A stretch of DNA of 64,000 nucleotides from JACIYW01 sp014359745 (GTDB taxonomy: Bacteria; Pseudomonadota; Alphaproteobacteria; Rhodobacterales; Rhodobacteraceae): the NCBI GenBank assembly GCA_050433985.1, contig JBNPWE010000008.1, positions 1-64,000 on the forward strand. The letters are read 5' to 3'. Each line of letters begins with the position of its first letter. Positions within the stretch are counted from its first letter, which is position 1. Positions 24,406 to 33,230 of the stretch are shown piece after piece. The notes below the pieces were generated by a model. It was not told where the DNA came from. It saw only the letters and a program-made list of their open reading frames with translations, and did no database searches. The position numbers were made by a program, and so were the translations under genes.

Positions 24406-24781
24406 CGTATTTCTTCTTCCCTGTGTCGGTCGGTGCTTCGCAGGCCCCGCCATTGTCTGGCCTTTCTCGTCCAGTCAATCACCAAGCACAGGGCACGGTC
24501 AACGCGGAAGCGGCGCCCATCTCGACCCCGTCGCCAGATCGCACATATATGCGATTGCGCGAACAGAAGCTGCGACCGGAACCGCAGTTGGAACCGAGCG
24601 GGCCTTCGCCGGTCACGCGGTTTCCGGGGCACGACGAACGGTAATGTCGTGATGCCTTGCCGGGGCGCGAAAGTATCTGTCCGGCCGATGCGGTTTCGGA
24701 AGGCACATGATGCGTAAGCGGCGCATTCTTACAGAACCCCGTCACCCATGCTGCCTGCCTTTGCCCCGGCAAGGGCCCTTT
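24406..24781 (-). other. Intergenic region upstream of TRAP system 2 operon
   Basis: No coding sequence is supported in this 376-bp stretch. It must carry the promoter of the minus-strand operon that starts at 24405. I found no strong -35/-10 pair and no CTAAC-N4-GTTAG box. A weak dyad ATGCG/CGCAT occurs at 24710-24726, too short to interpret. Confidence 0.5.
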
Positions 24782-25948
24782 TCAGAACGCGTTCAAACCG
24801 GTCAGATTTCGCCCGATGACCAGTTTCTGAATTTCGGTGGTGCCATCGGGGATCGGCATGACCTTCGCGTTACGGAAGTGCCTTTCGACAGGAAACTCTT
24901 TGGTGATGCCGTTGCCGCCATGGATCTGCACAGCTTTTCCGGCGATTTCGACAGCCATTTCCGTCGCGTACCATTTCGCCATCGAGGTCTGCGTGTCGCA
25001 ACGCACGCCCAGTTCCAGAAGTTGCAGCCCGCGCTGGCACAACAGGCGCGCGGCATCGAGATGCGTGGCCATGTCGGCAAGATATCCCTGGATCAACTGG
25101 TGCCCGCCGATCGGTTTGCCGTGTTGTTCGCGCTCTTTGGAATACGCGACCGCGCATTCCAGCGCCGCCTGGGCAATCCCGACGCTTGTCAGTCCCACAA
25201 AGACCCGCGCGCTCTCGAACAGCTTCAATGTCTGGAACAGGCCGCCGCCTGCATTTCCCAGAACATGCGCCGTCGTCGTTTCGGCCCGGTCGAAGAACAA
25301 TTCGCAGGTCGAGGCCCCCACAAGCCCCATCTTGCGCAATTCGCGGCTTTCATAACCGCCCTTGTCGCGATCCACGATGACCATGGAAATGCCACCGTCG
25401 AGATTGCAGACCACGATTGCGAAATCCGATTGCGCGCCGTTGGAGATCCACAGCTTCTGTCCGCTGACAAAAATCTTGTCGCCCTGGCGTTCCGCGCGGG
25501 TCTTGACCTCGCGCACGTTCGAGCCGACCGAGGGTTCGGAAATGCAGGTGGCGCAAATGCGCTCGCTGCGCAGGAGCGGTTTGAGATAAGCATCTTTCTG
25601 CGCCGCGTCGCCCAACAGGTTGAGCGCGAATGCGGCATGGCCCTGAATCAGAACGGCAATCGCCAGATCGGCCCAGATCCGCGCCAGCTCTTCGTAAAGA
25701 ATGCCATAGGTCATGCGGTCGATCCCCGCGCCACCGTCCTCTTCGGGGAGCAGGCCGCTGATAAGCCCGAATTCCTCGACCTTGGCGAACAGACCCTTGA
25801 GCGTTTCCGCATCCGGCGGGTGGCCCAGGTCTTCGTATTTCTTTACCAGGGGAGCGAATTCCGCATCGGCCATCTTGCGGAAGTTTGCCAGCAACATGCG
25901 CTGGTCGTCGGTATAGATTGCCTGTGCGGCGGCGATCACGTTTTCCAT
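24782..25948 (-). CDS. Acyl-CoA dehydrogenase with Asp at the usual catalytic Glu position
   Basis: A 388-residue ACAD with CISEPSVGSNVRE in the FAD loop and a complete helical C-terminal domain. The C-terminal active-site motif reads IPDGTTEIQ, placing Asp368 where most short- and medium-chain family members have Glu. Some alicyclic acyl-CoA dehydrogenases and nitroalkane oxidase use Asp as base, so an unusual substrate is possible, though the shortened side chain could also lower activity. It is the last gene of the minus-strand group ECH-thiolase-ACAD (28007 to 24782), 15 bp after the thiolase gene. TTCCTTTTCTT complement (AAGGAAAAGAAA) serves as its ribosome-binding region. Confidence 0.88.
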   Translation of the reverse strand: MENVIAAAQAIYTDDQRMLLANFRKMADAEFAPLVKKYEDLGHPPDAETLKGLFAKVEEFGLISGLLPEEDGGAGIDRMTYGILYEELARIWADLAIAVLIQGHAAFALNLLGDAAQKDAYLKPLLRSERICATCISEPSVGSNVREVKTRAERQGDKIFVSGQKLWISNGAQSDFAIVVCNLDGGISMVIVDRDKGGYESRELRKMGLVGASTCELFFDRAETTTAHVLGNAGGGLFQTLKLFESARVFVGLTSVGIAQAALECAVAYSKEREQHGKPIGGHQLIQGYLADMATHLDAARLLCQRGLQLLELGVRCDTQTSMAKWYATEMAVEIAGKAVQIHGGNGITKEFPVERHFRNAKVMPIPDGTTEIQKLVIGRNLTGLNAF

Positions 25949-25963
25949 TTTCTTTTCCTTGTT

Positions 25964-27205
25964 TCAGCGGCCCAGAATGGTGACGCAGGCGGCGGCTTCC
26001 TCGACGCCGTGCAAGCCGCCGCCGTTTTCGGCGATGGCGTTCTGTGCGCCTTCGACCTGGCGCGCGCCCGCTTCGCCGCGTAGTTGCGTGACCAGCTCGA
26101 ATATCTGGCCGATCCCGGTGGCGCCGATCGGATGCCCCTTGGATTCCAGCCCGCCGGACGTATTCACCGGGATACGTCCGCCGATCCTGGTCTCGCCGCG
26201 CAGGCTGGCCGGGCCGCCTTCGCCAAACGCGACAAGACCGAGGTTCTCGATCTGGATGACCTCGCCCACGGCGGTGGCGTCATGCACCTCGGCGAGGGAC
26301 ATGTCATCGGGGCCAAGCCCGGCCTGTTCATAGGCCTGAAGCGCCGCCAGGCGGGTCAGGTGGTTCTTGTAATCCTCTGGCGCGCGGTCGGTGCCCGAGC
26401 GGAGGACCGCCGCCTTGACCCTGATCGCCCGCGCCGGATCGAGGCCCAGCCGTTTGAGCCCTTCGCCGGTGCAGATCACCGCCGCCGCCGCGCCGTCGGA
26501 AATCGGGGCACACATCGGAAGGGTCAGCGGGTAGGTGATGGGTGGCGCGGCAAGAACCTGATCGATGCTCATGACGTTGCGATACTGTGCCAGCGGATTA
26601 TGTGCCGAATGCGCGTGGTTCTTGGCGGACACGGCCGCGAACTGTTCCTGCGTGGTGCCGAAGGTCTTCATGTGCAGCCGCGCGAAACCGGCATAGACAT
26701 CCATGAACACGCTGTAGGGCCTGGGCGATTTCGAGCCTTCCGGCTCCTCCACCCCGGCGCCCAGATCGGCCAGGCGCTGCGCGACCGCTTCGCCGTTGCT
26801 CACGTCCCAGCCGCTGTCAAAGGCCGCGAACATCAGCGCGCGGTCGTCGGAATACATCTTTTCCGCCCCCACGGCGAGGCAGCAATCGCCATTGCCGGCC
26901 TTGAGGAAATCCACCGCCAGCTTGAACCCGGTCGAGGCGCTGGCGCAGGCGTTTTCGACATTCACCACAGGAACGCCCTGGATACCCATCTCGCGCAGCG
27001 CTATCTCGCCGCGGATCATGTGCTGGCCTTCCATGTGGCCCTGCACGGCGTTCGAGAAAAACGCGCCTTCGATGCGCTCTGCCGCAAATCCGGCATCGGC
27101 AAGCGCGCCCGTGACGGCCTCGCGGGTCATGTCCTTGATGGACTTGTCCCGGAATTTTCCGAACGGCGTCATGCCGACGCCGACGACATAAATATCCTGC
27201 ATCAT
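25964..27205 (-). CDS. Thiolase family protein (SCP2-thiolase-like acetyl-CoA acetyltransferase)
   Basis: A 413-residue thiolase with all catalytic elements: nucleophile Cys87 in ENACASAS, His in GHPIGATG near 355 and the ENGGG motif near 393. It should cleave 3-oxoacyl-CoA with CoA to give a shortened acyl-CoA. Length and motif spacing fit the SCP2/SCPx group rather than the classical FadA type; that group often accepts branched substrates. AGGAGAACG precedes the ATG-ATG start at 27205. It lies between the enoyl-CoA hydratase and the acyl-CoA dehydrogenase, giving a compact beta-oxidation trio. Confidence 0.9.
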   Translation of the reverse strand: MMQDIYVVGVGMTPFGKFRDKSIKDMTREAVTGALADAGFAAERIEGAFFSNAVQGHMEGQHMIRGEIALREMGIQGVPVVNVENACASASTGFKLAVDFLKAGNGDCCLAVGAEKMYSDDRALMFAAFDSGWDVSNGEAVAQRLADLGAGVEEPEGSKSPRPYSVFMDVYAGFARLHMKTFGTTQEQFAAVSAKNHAHSAHNPLAQYRNVMSIDQVLAAPPITYPLTLPMCAPISDGAAAAVICTGEGLKRLGLDPARAIRVKAAVLRSGTDRAPEDYKNHLTRLAALQAYEQAGLGPDDMSLAEVHDATAVGEVIQIENLGLVAFGEGGPASLRGETRIGGRIPVNTSGGLESKGHPIGATGIGQIFELVTQLRGEAGARQVEGAQNAIAENGGGLHGVEEAAACVTILGR

Positions 27206-27218
27206 TCGTTCTCCTGTG

Positions 27219-28007
27219 TCAGTATCCGCGAAACTGTGGCTTGCGCTTTTCGGCGAATGCCGTCAGCCCCTCGCGCATGTCCCAGGATCGCATATGGGCG
27301 CGCAGATGCAGCATCTCTTCGGCAAGTGCGGCGGGTTCGTCCACGTTCAGCGACCGGTTGGCGACCGTCTTCATGCGGCGCAGCACCGCAGGGCTCTTGT
27401 TGGTAAGCTTGTCGGTAAAGGCCTGCACCGCCTCGCGAAGCTGGGCATCCGCAACCACCTTGTTGACCAGGCCCCACTCCATCATCTCCCGCGCCGAGAC
27501 ATTTTCGCCCGAGAACAGCAGGTATTTCGCGCGGTTCAGTCCGATCCGGCGCGGCAGGATCGCCGCGCCGCCCGCACCCGGAAAGACCCCGAAATTGGAA
27601 TGGGCATCGCCCATCTGCGCGCTTTCGGCGGCAAAGACCAGATCGCAGGCCATCACCATTTCCAGCCCGCCCGCCATGGCCAGCCCGTTGACGGCGGCGA
27701 TCACCGGTTTGGGGCCATGGCGCATCAGCCCGAAAGTGTGCTCGACGAGATCGAGCAGGTCGGGCTCGCCGGGTTCGTGGCTTGCACCGGCCACTTCCTT
27801 GAGATCGGCCCCCGCGCAGAACGCGCGGCCCGAGCCGGTCAGGACAATGGCGCGAACGGTATCGTCGGCAATCGCGGTTTCGAGGGCATCTGCCATCTCG
27901 CGCAGCATCTGCATCGACATGGCGTTCAACTGGTCGGTCCTCTGGAAGGTGATCCATTCGGTTCGGGCCACGCGTTCTACGGACAGGGTCTGGGGGGCTT
28001 CAGTCAT
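27219..28007 (-). CDS. Enoyl-CoA hydratase/isomerase family protein
   Basis: A 262-residue crotonase-fold protein. Oxyanion-hole elements are AFCAGADLKE near residue 62 and NGLAMAGGLEM near 105. HSNFGVFPGAGGA around 130 covers the region of the catalytic glutamates, but here only the second-site geometry is conserved, so hydration versus isomerisation or another crotonase reaction is open. ATG 28007 has AGGAGCTTACC upstream. It is divergent from the CoA-transferase gene at 28120 across a 112-bp gap, and heads a three-gene beta-oxidation operon. Confidence 0.88.
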   Translation of the reverse strand: MTEAPQTLSVERVARTEWITFQRTDQLNAMSMQMLREMADALETAIADDTVRAIVLTGSGRAFCAGADLKEVAGASHEPGEPDLLDLVEHTFGLMRHGPKPVIAAVNGLAMAGGLEMVMACDLVFAAESAQMGDAHSNFGVFPGAGGAAILPRRIGLNRAKYLLFSGENVSAREMMEWGLVNKVVADAQLREAVQAFTDKLTNKSPAVLRRMKTVANRSLNVDEPAALAEEMLHLRAHMRSWDMREGLTAFAEKRKPQFRGY

Positions 28008-28119
28008 GGTAAGCTCCTGAAGAAGAATGAAAAGATATGATTTCAGGTTGCCTTTTGCGGCGGATTGCGCTGCTATGGGCCAGACCTGCACGCGGGTGAA
28101 TCGACAACGGGAGGCTGAC

Positions 28120-29223
28120 ATGAGCACTGCACCACTGGCCGGATTGAAAATCCTCAGCCTCGCGGAACAATTCCCCGGCCCCTATGCGACGATGCTTCTG
28201 TCGGATATGGGGGCCGAGGTGATCATGGTCGAACGGCCCGGTGTTGGCGATCCGGCGCGGCAGTTTCCGCCGCTGTTTCGGGCGCTGAACCGGGGCAAGC
28301 GCAGCGTGGCGCTCGATCTGAAATCCGCCGAGGGCCTCGCGCGGTTTCGCGAGATGGCCAAGGGCTCCGATGTCATCGTCGAAGGGTTCCGCCCCGGCAA
28401 GCTGGCAGCACTTGGCGCCGGGTTCGAGGACATGCGCAAGGTCAATCCGCGGCTGGTCTATGTGTCGATCTCGGGATACGGTCAGGATGGCCCCTATCGC
28501 GACAGGGCGGGGCATGACCTCAGCTATGAAGGCGTTGGCGGCCTTCTGGCCGATCAGGCGGAAGCGGGCCAGCCGGGTGGGGTGCCGGCCATCCCGCTTG
28601 CGGATATCGGCGCGGCGCTGTTCGCGGCAATCGCGATCCTCTCGGCCGTGGTATCCAGCCAGCGGACGGGGCAGGGGCGTTACGTCGATGTCGCGATGTC
28701 GGATGCGGTGGTCTCCATGCTTACCGCCTTTCTCGTGCCCGCGGCCAATGGCACGCCGCTGGGCGAGTTCATCGCCGAGCCGGGCTATGGCGTGTTCACC
28801 TGCAGGGATGGCAAGCTCCTGACGCTCTCCATCGCGCATGAGGACTGGTTCTGGCGCCCGTTCTGCGAGGTGATCGGCAAGGCGGACCTCGCCGGGTTGA
28901 CAGGCCGCGACCGTGTCGCGCGCAAGGACGAGTTGCGCGAAGCGATTGCGGCGGTTCTTGTCGGCAAGACGCGCGCGGACTGGGGCGATCTCTTTGATAA
29001 GGCTGGCGTGCCCTGGGGGCCGGTCAATTCGCTGGCCGACGCCCTGGACGACCCGCATGTGCGCGCCCGCCGGTTGCTGCGAACCATCGCGCATGATGGT
29101 GGCAAGACAGAGACTTTCCTGGTCCAGCCCCTGAAATTCGACGGTTTTGAAACCGAGATTTCGGGGCTGCCGCCGGAGATCGGCGCGGACAATAAACGCA
29201 TGTTTGAGGGCGGCCCCGACTGA
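28120..29223 (+). CDS. CaiB/BaiF (family III) CoA-transferase
   Basis: A 367-residue CoA-transferase with the N-terminal FPGPYATMLLSDMGAEVI, NRGKRS, and catalytic Asp162 in IPLADIGAAL. ATG 28120 has GGGAGGCTGAC upstream; the frame is open for 31 more codons without support. It is divergent from the hydratase operon and faces the SDR gene convergently (22 bp between the ends). A role in activating the substrate of the adjacent beta-oxidation trio is likely. It resembles alpha-methylacyl-CoA racemases in length, and racemase activity cannot be excluded. Confidence 0.88.
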   Translation: MSTAPLAGLKILSLAEQFPGPYATMLLSDMGAEVIMVERPGVGDPARQFPPLFRALNRGKRSVALDLKSAEGLARFREMAKGSDVIVEGFRPGKLAALGAGFEDMRKVNPRLVYVSISGYGQDGPYRDRAGHDLSYEGVGGLLADQAEAGQPGGVPAIPLADIGAALFAAIAILSAVVSSQRTGQGRYVDVAMSDAVVSMLTAFLVPAANGTPLGEFIAEPGYGVFTCRDGKLLTLSIAHEDWFWRPFCEVIGKADLAGLTGRDRVARKDELREAIAAVLVGKTRADWGDLFDKAGVPWGPVNSLADALDDPHVRARRLLRTIAHDGGKTETFLVQPLKFDGFETEISGLPPEIGADNKRMFEGGPD

Positions 29224-29245
29224 AGGCGACCGCCCATATTCGGCT

Positions 29246-30034
29246 CTAGCAGGCAAATGAATACCCGCCATTCACCGGATAGGTCTGTCCGGTGATCCAG
29301 CTTGCTGCATCCGAGCAGAGAAACAGGATCATGCCTGCCGCGTCTTCCGGCTCACCCAGCCGACGGATGACATATTGCGACAGCGCCCGCTTTTCGGTCT
29401 CCGCATCCGGGATCAGATCGGCGACCGCCGGGGTTCTCGTGCCGCCGAGGGCGACACAATTGGCGGTGATTCCGAACCGGCCACCGGCCTTGGCGATGGC
29501 CCGCATAAAGCCCGCCGCCCCGGCCTTGGCACCGGAATAGACCGCCAGATGCGGCTCGCCCACGCGGCCGGCGTCGGATATGACCGTCACGATGCGCCCA
29601 TAGCCACCCTTGACCATGATCGGCATGGCGTGGCGGGTGCAGTTCAGCACGCCATCGAAATTGGTGGCCATCCAGCGGCGCCATTCAGCGGGGTTCGATT
29701 CCCAGAACGGTACAAGATCGTCAAGCCGCGACGTCGGCCCGGCATTGCCCGCGTTGTTGACCAGAATTTCCACGCTGCCGAAGGCGCGCTGCGCCTCGGA
29801 AAAGGCCGCGCCGACAGCATCGAAATCCGACACGTCAAAGGCAAGCGGCAGCGCCCTTGCGCCCGCGGCCTCGACTTCGGCGGCAACGCTCTCGGCCCGC
29901 TCGGCGTGAAAATCGTTGACCACGACGGCACCCGCGCCATGTTCGGCGAGATAAAGCGCGACCTGACGGCCCACGCCTTGTCCGGCCCCGGTTACAAGTG
30001 CGGTATGTCCCTTGATGTCGAGAAGTTCGCTCAT
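29246..30034 (-). CDS. SDR-family oxidoreductase
   Basis: A 262-residue classical SDR with TGAGQGVG at about 14-21, NNAGN near 91, and Tyr-x-x-x-Lys in AVYSGAK. The Ser equivalent is in VISDAG. It ends in YPVNGGYSFAC. It is the last gene of ABC operon A, 13 bp after livF, so it probably acts on the CoA ester of the compound that transporter imports. The chosen start MSELLDIKG (30034) follows GGAAGGAAAAC on the minus strand. Confidence 0.88.
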   Translation of the reverse strand: MSELLDIKGHTALVTGAGQGVGRQVALYLAEHGAGAVVVNDFHAERAESVAAEVEAAGARALPLAFDVSDFDAVGAAFSEAQRAFGSVEILVNNAGNAGPTSRLDDLVPFWESNPAEWRRWMATNFDGVLNCTRHAMPIMVKGGYGRIVTVISDAGRVGEPHLAVYSGAKAGAAGFMRAIAKAGGRFGITANCVALGGTRTPAVADLIPDAETEKRALSQYVIRRLGEPEDAAGMILFLCSDAASWITGQTYPVNGGYSFAC

Positions 30035-30047
30035 CGTGTTTTCCTTC

Positions 30048-30839
30048 CTATCCGAGCCATCTCTTGCGGCGCCGGTAGTGCTTGATCTCGCGATAGCTCT
30101 TGCGTTCGCCCGAGGCGGTGACGCCAAGGTAGAATTCCCTGATGTCTTCGTTGTTGGCGAGCTTTTCGGCCGGTCCGTCCATGACGATACGCCCGTTTTC
30201 CATCACATAGGCGTAATCCGCGATGGACAGGGCGGCGGCACTGTTCTGTTCGACCAGAAAGAAGGTCGTGCCTTCGCTCTTGAGCTGTTTGAGAACTTCG
30301 TAGACGTCACGGATCATCATCGGCGCCAGTCCCAGCGACGGCTCGTCGATTGCGATGATTTTGGGTTTTGCCATCACGGCCCGACCGATCAGCAGCAGTT
30401 GCTGTTCGCCGCCGGACATGAAACCGGATGTGCGGTTGCGCAGGTCCGCCAAACGCGGCATCAGGGTATAAACATGATCCAGCCGTCTCTTCAATTCGGC
30501 GGTGTTGGGCACCATATGTCCGCCCACGATCAGGTTCTGTTCAGAGGTCAGGTGACGCAGCACGCGTCGGCCCTCCATCACATGAATCAGGCCGTTCTTT
30601 ACCACATTCGACGCTTCCATGTTCTGAATCGGCGTGCCGTTCAGGACGATCGAACCTGCGGAAACGGTTCCGTCTTCGGATTTCAGCGTTCCGGAAATTG
30701 CCTTGAGCGTCGTGCTTTTTCCTGCGCCATTGCCGCCAAGCAGAGCAACACACTGACCTTCGGCCACTGTCATGGACACGCCTTTGAGCGCCAGGATGAC
30801 ATCGGAATAGGTCACTTCTACGTTGTTGAGTTCCAGCAT
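30048..30839 (-). CDS. livF: Branched-chain-type ABC transporter ATP-binding protein LivF (operon A)
   Basis: A 263-residue ATPase of the HAAT (Liv) family. Walker A is GGNGAGKST, the signature is MSGGEQQLL and Walker B is IIAIDEPSLG. The C-terminal tail ending in HYRRRKRWLG is nearly the same as in operon B (HYSRRKRWLS), marking the two operons as paralogous. It energises import together with LivG and the LivHM permease. ATG 30839 is used; the frame extends five codons upstream to a TTG. It follows livK after a hairpin-containing gap. The ligand is more likely an organic or aromatic acid than an amino acid, because an acyl-CoA synthetase is encoded inside the operon. Confidence 0.9.
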   Translation of the reverse strand: MLELNNVEVTYSDVILALKGVSMTVAEGQCVALLGGNGAGKSTTLKAISGTLKSEDGTVSAGSIVLNGTPIQNMEASNVVKNGLIHVMEGRRVLRHLTSEQNLIVGGHMVPNTAELKRRLDHVYTLMPRLADLRNRTSGFMSGGEQQLLLIGRAVMAKPKIIAIDEPSLGLAPMMIRDVYEVLKQLKSEGTTFFLVEQNSAAALSIADYAYVMENGRIVMDGPAEKLANNEDIREFYLGVTASGERKSYREIKHYRRRKRWLG

Positions 30840-30869
30840 GGTGATTGTGCCCAAGGCTAAGGATCAGGA

Positions 30870-30893
30870 CGGGCGCCGCGACTGCGGCGCCCG
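30870..30893 (-). other. Intercistronic hairpin after the operon A binding-protein gene
   Basis: CGGGCGCCGC (30870-30879) and GCGGCGCCCG (30884-30893) form a perfect 10-bp stem with a 4-nt loop, and there is no T run. It lies between livK and livF and could stabilise the binding-protein message or limit read-through. Confidence 0.7.
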
Positions 30894-30900
30894 GTTCGAT

Positions 30901-32139
30901 TCACCATTTCTGAACGTCGGGAACGTCGACGCCGGTCGCTTCGATGGTGATCTTGCCATCTTTGACGGTGCCCACGTTCACCTTGAGACCTTTCAGCGGA
31001 AAGGGTGCATCGGGGGTGAAGGTGAGGCTGGGCAGGAAGCCGTGGGTTTCCTCGGTGGTGATCGGTTTGGCAAAGAGCGCCTCGCGCACCTTCGCTCCGG
31101 TCAGGCCTTCAGCACCGTTCTCCTCGATCGCGTGCTCGATCACGGTCACGGTAAAGAGACCCTGCGAAATACCCATGGCAGTCACGACGTTCCAAGGCGC
31201 CTTGAGCCCGTAATCCGATACCAAAGACTGGTAGAATTGCCGCGCGAGAGTGTCCTGCTCGGCCGCAATCGCCATGCCGTAGGCCTCAAAGTCGCCTTCG
31301 AGTTGCTCAAGCCCGCCAAGCGCGCGGCCGGAGGCAGGCAGCCCGTTATGCGAGCTCATCATGATCGGGATGTCGGCCCCGTTGGCCTGCAATCCGCGTT
31401 TCGCTGCCACAACGATCGAGGTGTTGGTCTGGATGATCAGCGCTTCGGCCCCCGCCCGCGCGACGCGGCGCATCTGCGCCGTCAGATCGGTCGGCTGCAC
31501 TTCGGTATAGATGACCTCGACGAGATCGATTTCTTCGGGATGTTGTTTGGCATAGAGTTCGAGGCCCTTTGCCATGTCGACATAGGCAGGCGATGCCTCG
31601 GAGGCCAGGATCGCGACCTTGATCGGTTCGTCTCCGCCCCGCTTCGCGCGCAGCCAGGCCAGAAAGCCCGCGCTCTCGTGGGAATAGGTTGGACGTGGGT
31701 TGAATATCCAGGAATCTGGCTGCCAGGCGAAGCCGTAGGCAGCCGTGGCCATGAACATCGGAATTTTGTCTTCCGGCAGGCGTTCGGACAGGGCCGCGAC
31801 GTCGGGGCCGCCAAGGCCGACCACGGCAATCGGATCCAGTTCCGATTTGATGCCAGGCCAGAGGCTTGCGACCTGTGCCGCGTCGTAGCGGGTTTCATAG
31901 TTCTTGAAGTTCAGCTTGACGCCGAGTTCCTTGCCGCGCGTTGCATTCCACCAGGTGAACACGGCCTCGCGCCCGCCTGCCAGGACCGGCATGATATCGG
32001 CGTAGGGGCCGGAAAAGTCCGACAGCATGGCAAGATTATAGGTGGTCTCTGCCTGCGCCTTCATCGGCATGGCTGCCGCAATGGCCATCGCGCCTGCTGC
32101 CAGCAAGCAGCGAAGCCCCGTTTTTGTTCTGTAGGTCAT
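30901..32139 (-). CDS. ABC transporter substrate-binding protein, LivK-like (operon A)
   Basis: A 412-residue periplasmic binding protein of the Leu/Ile/Val-binding superfamily (type I fold). The signal peptide ends at Ala30 (AQA before Glu31). The mature protein starts TTYNLAMLSDFSGPYAD, the usual first-lobe strand and ligand loop. GGGAGGAAGAACA precedes ATG 32139. It is the only binding protein in operon A, whereas operon B has four of a different subfamily, so the two transporters probably differ in ligand. Flanking genes include an acyl-CoA synthetase, which points to a carboxylic acid ligand. Confidence 0.88.
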   Translation of the reverse strand: MTYRTKTGLRCLLAAGAMAIAAAMPMKAQAETTYNLAMLSDFSGPYADIMPVLAGGREAVFTWWNATRGKELGVKLNFKNYETRYDAAQVASLWPGIKSELDPIAVVGLGGPDVAALSERLPEDKIPMFMATAAYGFAWQPDSWIFNPRPTYSHESAGFLAWLRAKRGGDEPIKVAILASEASPAYVDMAKGLELYAKQHPEEIDLVEVIYTEVQPTDLTAQMRRVARAGAEALIIQTNTSIVVAAKRGLQANGADIPIMMSSHNGLPASGRALGGLEQLEGDFEAYGMAIAAEQDTLARQFYQSLVSDYGLKAPWNVVTAMGISQGLFTVTVIEHAIEENGAEGLTGAKVREALFAKPITTEETHGFLPSLTFTPDAPFPLKGLKVNVGTVKDGKITIEATGVDVPDVQKW

Positions 32140-32174
32140 TGTTCTTCCTCCCAGGTTTAAAGCCGCCCTATTCA

Positions 32175-33227
32175 TCAATAGGGGAACGGCCAGATGCGGT
32201 AAGATGATTTCAGGATGTTCCAACGGTGCATCAGCCCCTTGGGTTCAACAATCATGAACAAGGCGATCACGCCGCCAAGAATGACATTCATGCCGGCGAA
32301 CACGATGTCGCCGCCCAGGAAGGATACCGAGTCGGCGATATTGGGGCCGACCGTCGCGATGATTTCCTGGATGATACGGATGATGAAGACACCGATCAAA
32401 GCCCCCACTACCGATCCCATTCCGCCGACGATGATCATCGCAACGAAGAAGATCGAGTGAAACAATGTGAATTGATCTACGCCGACAAAGCGGATCAGAT
32501 AGGCCCAAAGTGCCCCGCCGACGCCGGCATAGAAGGCGCCGATCAGGAACGCATTCGCCTTGGTGGCAGCAACATTGATCCCCATGATACCCGCGGCTAC
32601 GTCATCGTCCCTGACTGCGACAAAGGCACGGCCAAAGCGCGATCGCACGATTCCAAACGCGCCGACGATCATGAGCGAAGCAACCGCAAGGTTCATGTAG
32701 AACTGCGCTGTTTCGCCGACAATGCGCAGTCCGAAAATTTCCGCAGGCGGCACGGTGATACCGTTCGATCCGCCCATCCAGGACGATGGCAAGTTCAAAA
32801 CGGCAAAGTGAAAGATGAACTGAGCCGCAATGGTGGTGAGGGCCAGATAGAAGCCCTTGATCCGTGCCGCAGTCAGGCCAAAGAGAAAGCCGAACAGCGC
32901 AGCCGCGAGCCCGGCCAAGGGAATGGTCAACAGGAATGTGAGGCCGGTTTTCGAGGCCAGTATCGAGGCGGTATAGGCACCGACACCCATGAACGCCGCC
33001 TGGCCCAGATTGATCTGGCCCGCATAACCGGTGCAGATCTGAAGCCCGACGGCGATGACGGCGCTGATCATCATCATGTTCAGCACGGCGATGATGCGCC
33101 CGCTCACAAGATAGGGCGCCGCCAGCATGACAACGACGAACAGCGCAAGGGTGGCCGCCTGCCAGCGCGTGCGCACAAGGCGTCTGTCGGTACGGTAGCT
33201 TGATGAAAAAATGCCGGAAGGATCCAT
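32175..33227 (-). CDS. livM: Branched-chain-type ABC transporter permease LivM (operon A)
   Basis: A 350-residue inner-membrane permease with about 9-10 hydrophobic segments. It contains the typical GYAGQINLGQAAFMGVGAY segment near residue 70 and the LTAARIKGFYLALTTIA motif near 125. It forms the translocation pore with LivH. The start ATG 33227 lies 3 bp after the livH stop, so the two are translationally linked. The ending RIWPFPY resembles the WPFDQF end of its operon B paralogue. Confidence 0.9.
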   Translation of the reverse strand: MDPSGIFSSSYRTDRRLVRTRWQAATLALFVVVMLAAPYLVSGRIIAVLNMMMISAVIAVGLQICTGYAGQINLGQAAFMGVGAYTASILASKTGLTFLLTIPLAGLAAALFGFLFGLTAARIKGFYLALTTIAAQFIFHFAVLNLPSSWMGGSNGITVPPAEIFGLRIVGETAQFYMNLAVASLMIVGAFGIVRSRFGRAFVAVRDDDVAAGIMGINVAATKANAFLIGAFYAGVGGALWAYLIRFVGVDQFTLFHSIFFVAMIIVGGMGSVVGALIGVFIIRIIQEIIATVGPNIADSVSFLGGDIVFAGMNVILGGVIALFMIVEPKGLMHRWNILKSSYRIWPFPY

Positions 33228-33230
33228 GGT

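Noticed and set aside
24406..24781. Search for a further CTAAC-N4-GTTAG box upstream of the TRAP system 2 operon
   Set aside because: None is present, so this operon is not included in the proposed regulon.
30823..32160. 445-codon plus-strand open frame opposite the operon A binding protein
   Set aside because: It mirrors the livK gene, which has a signal peptide and known fold; the antisense product shows no domain.
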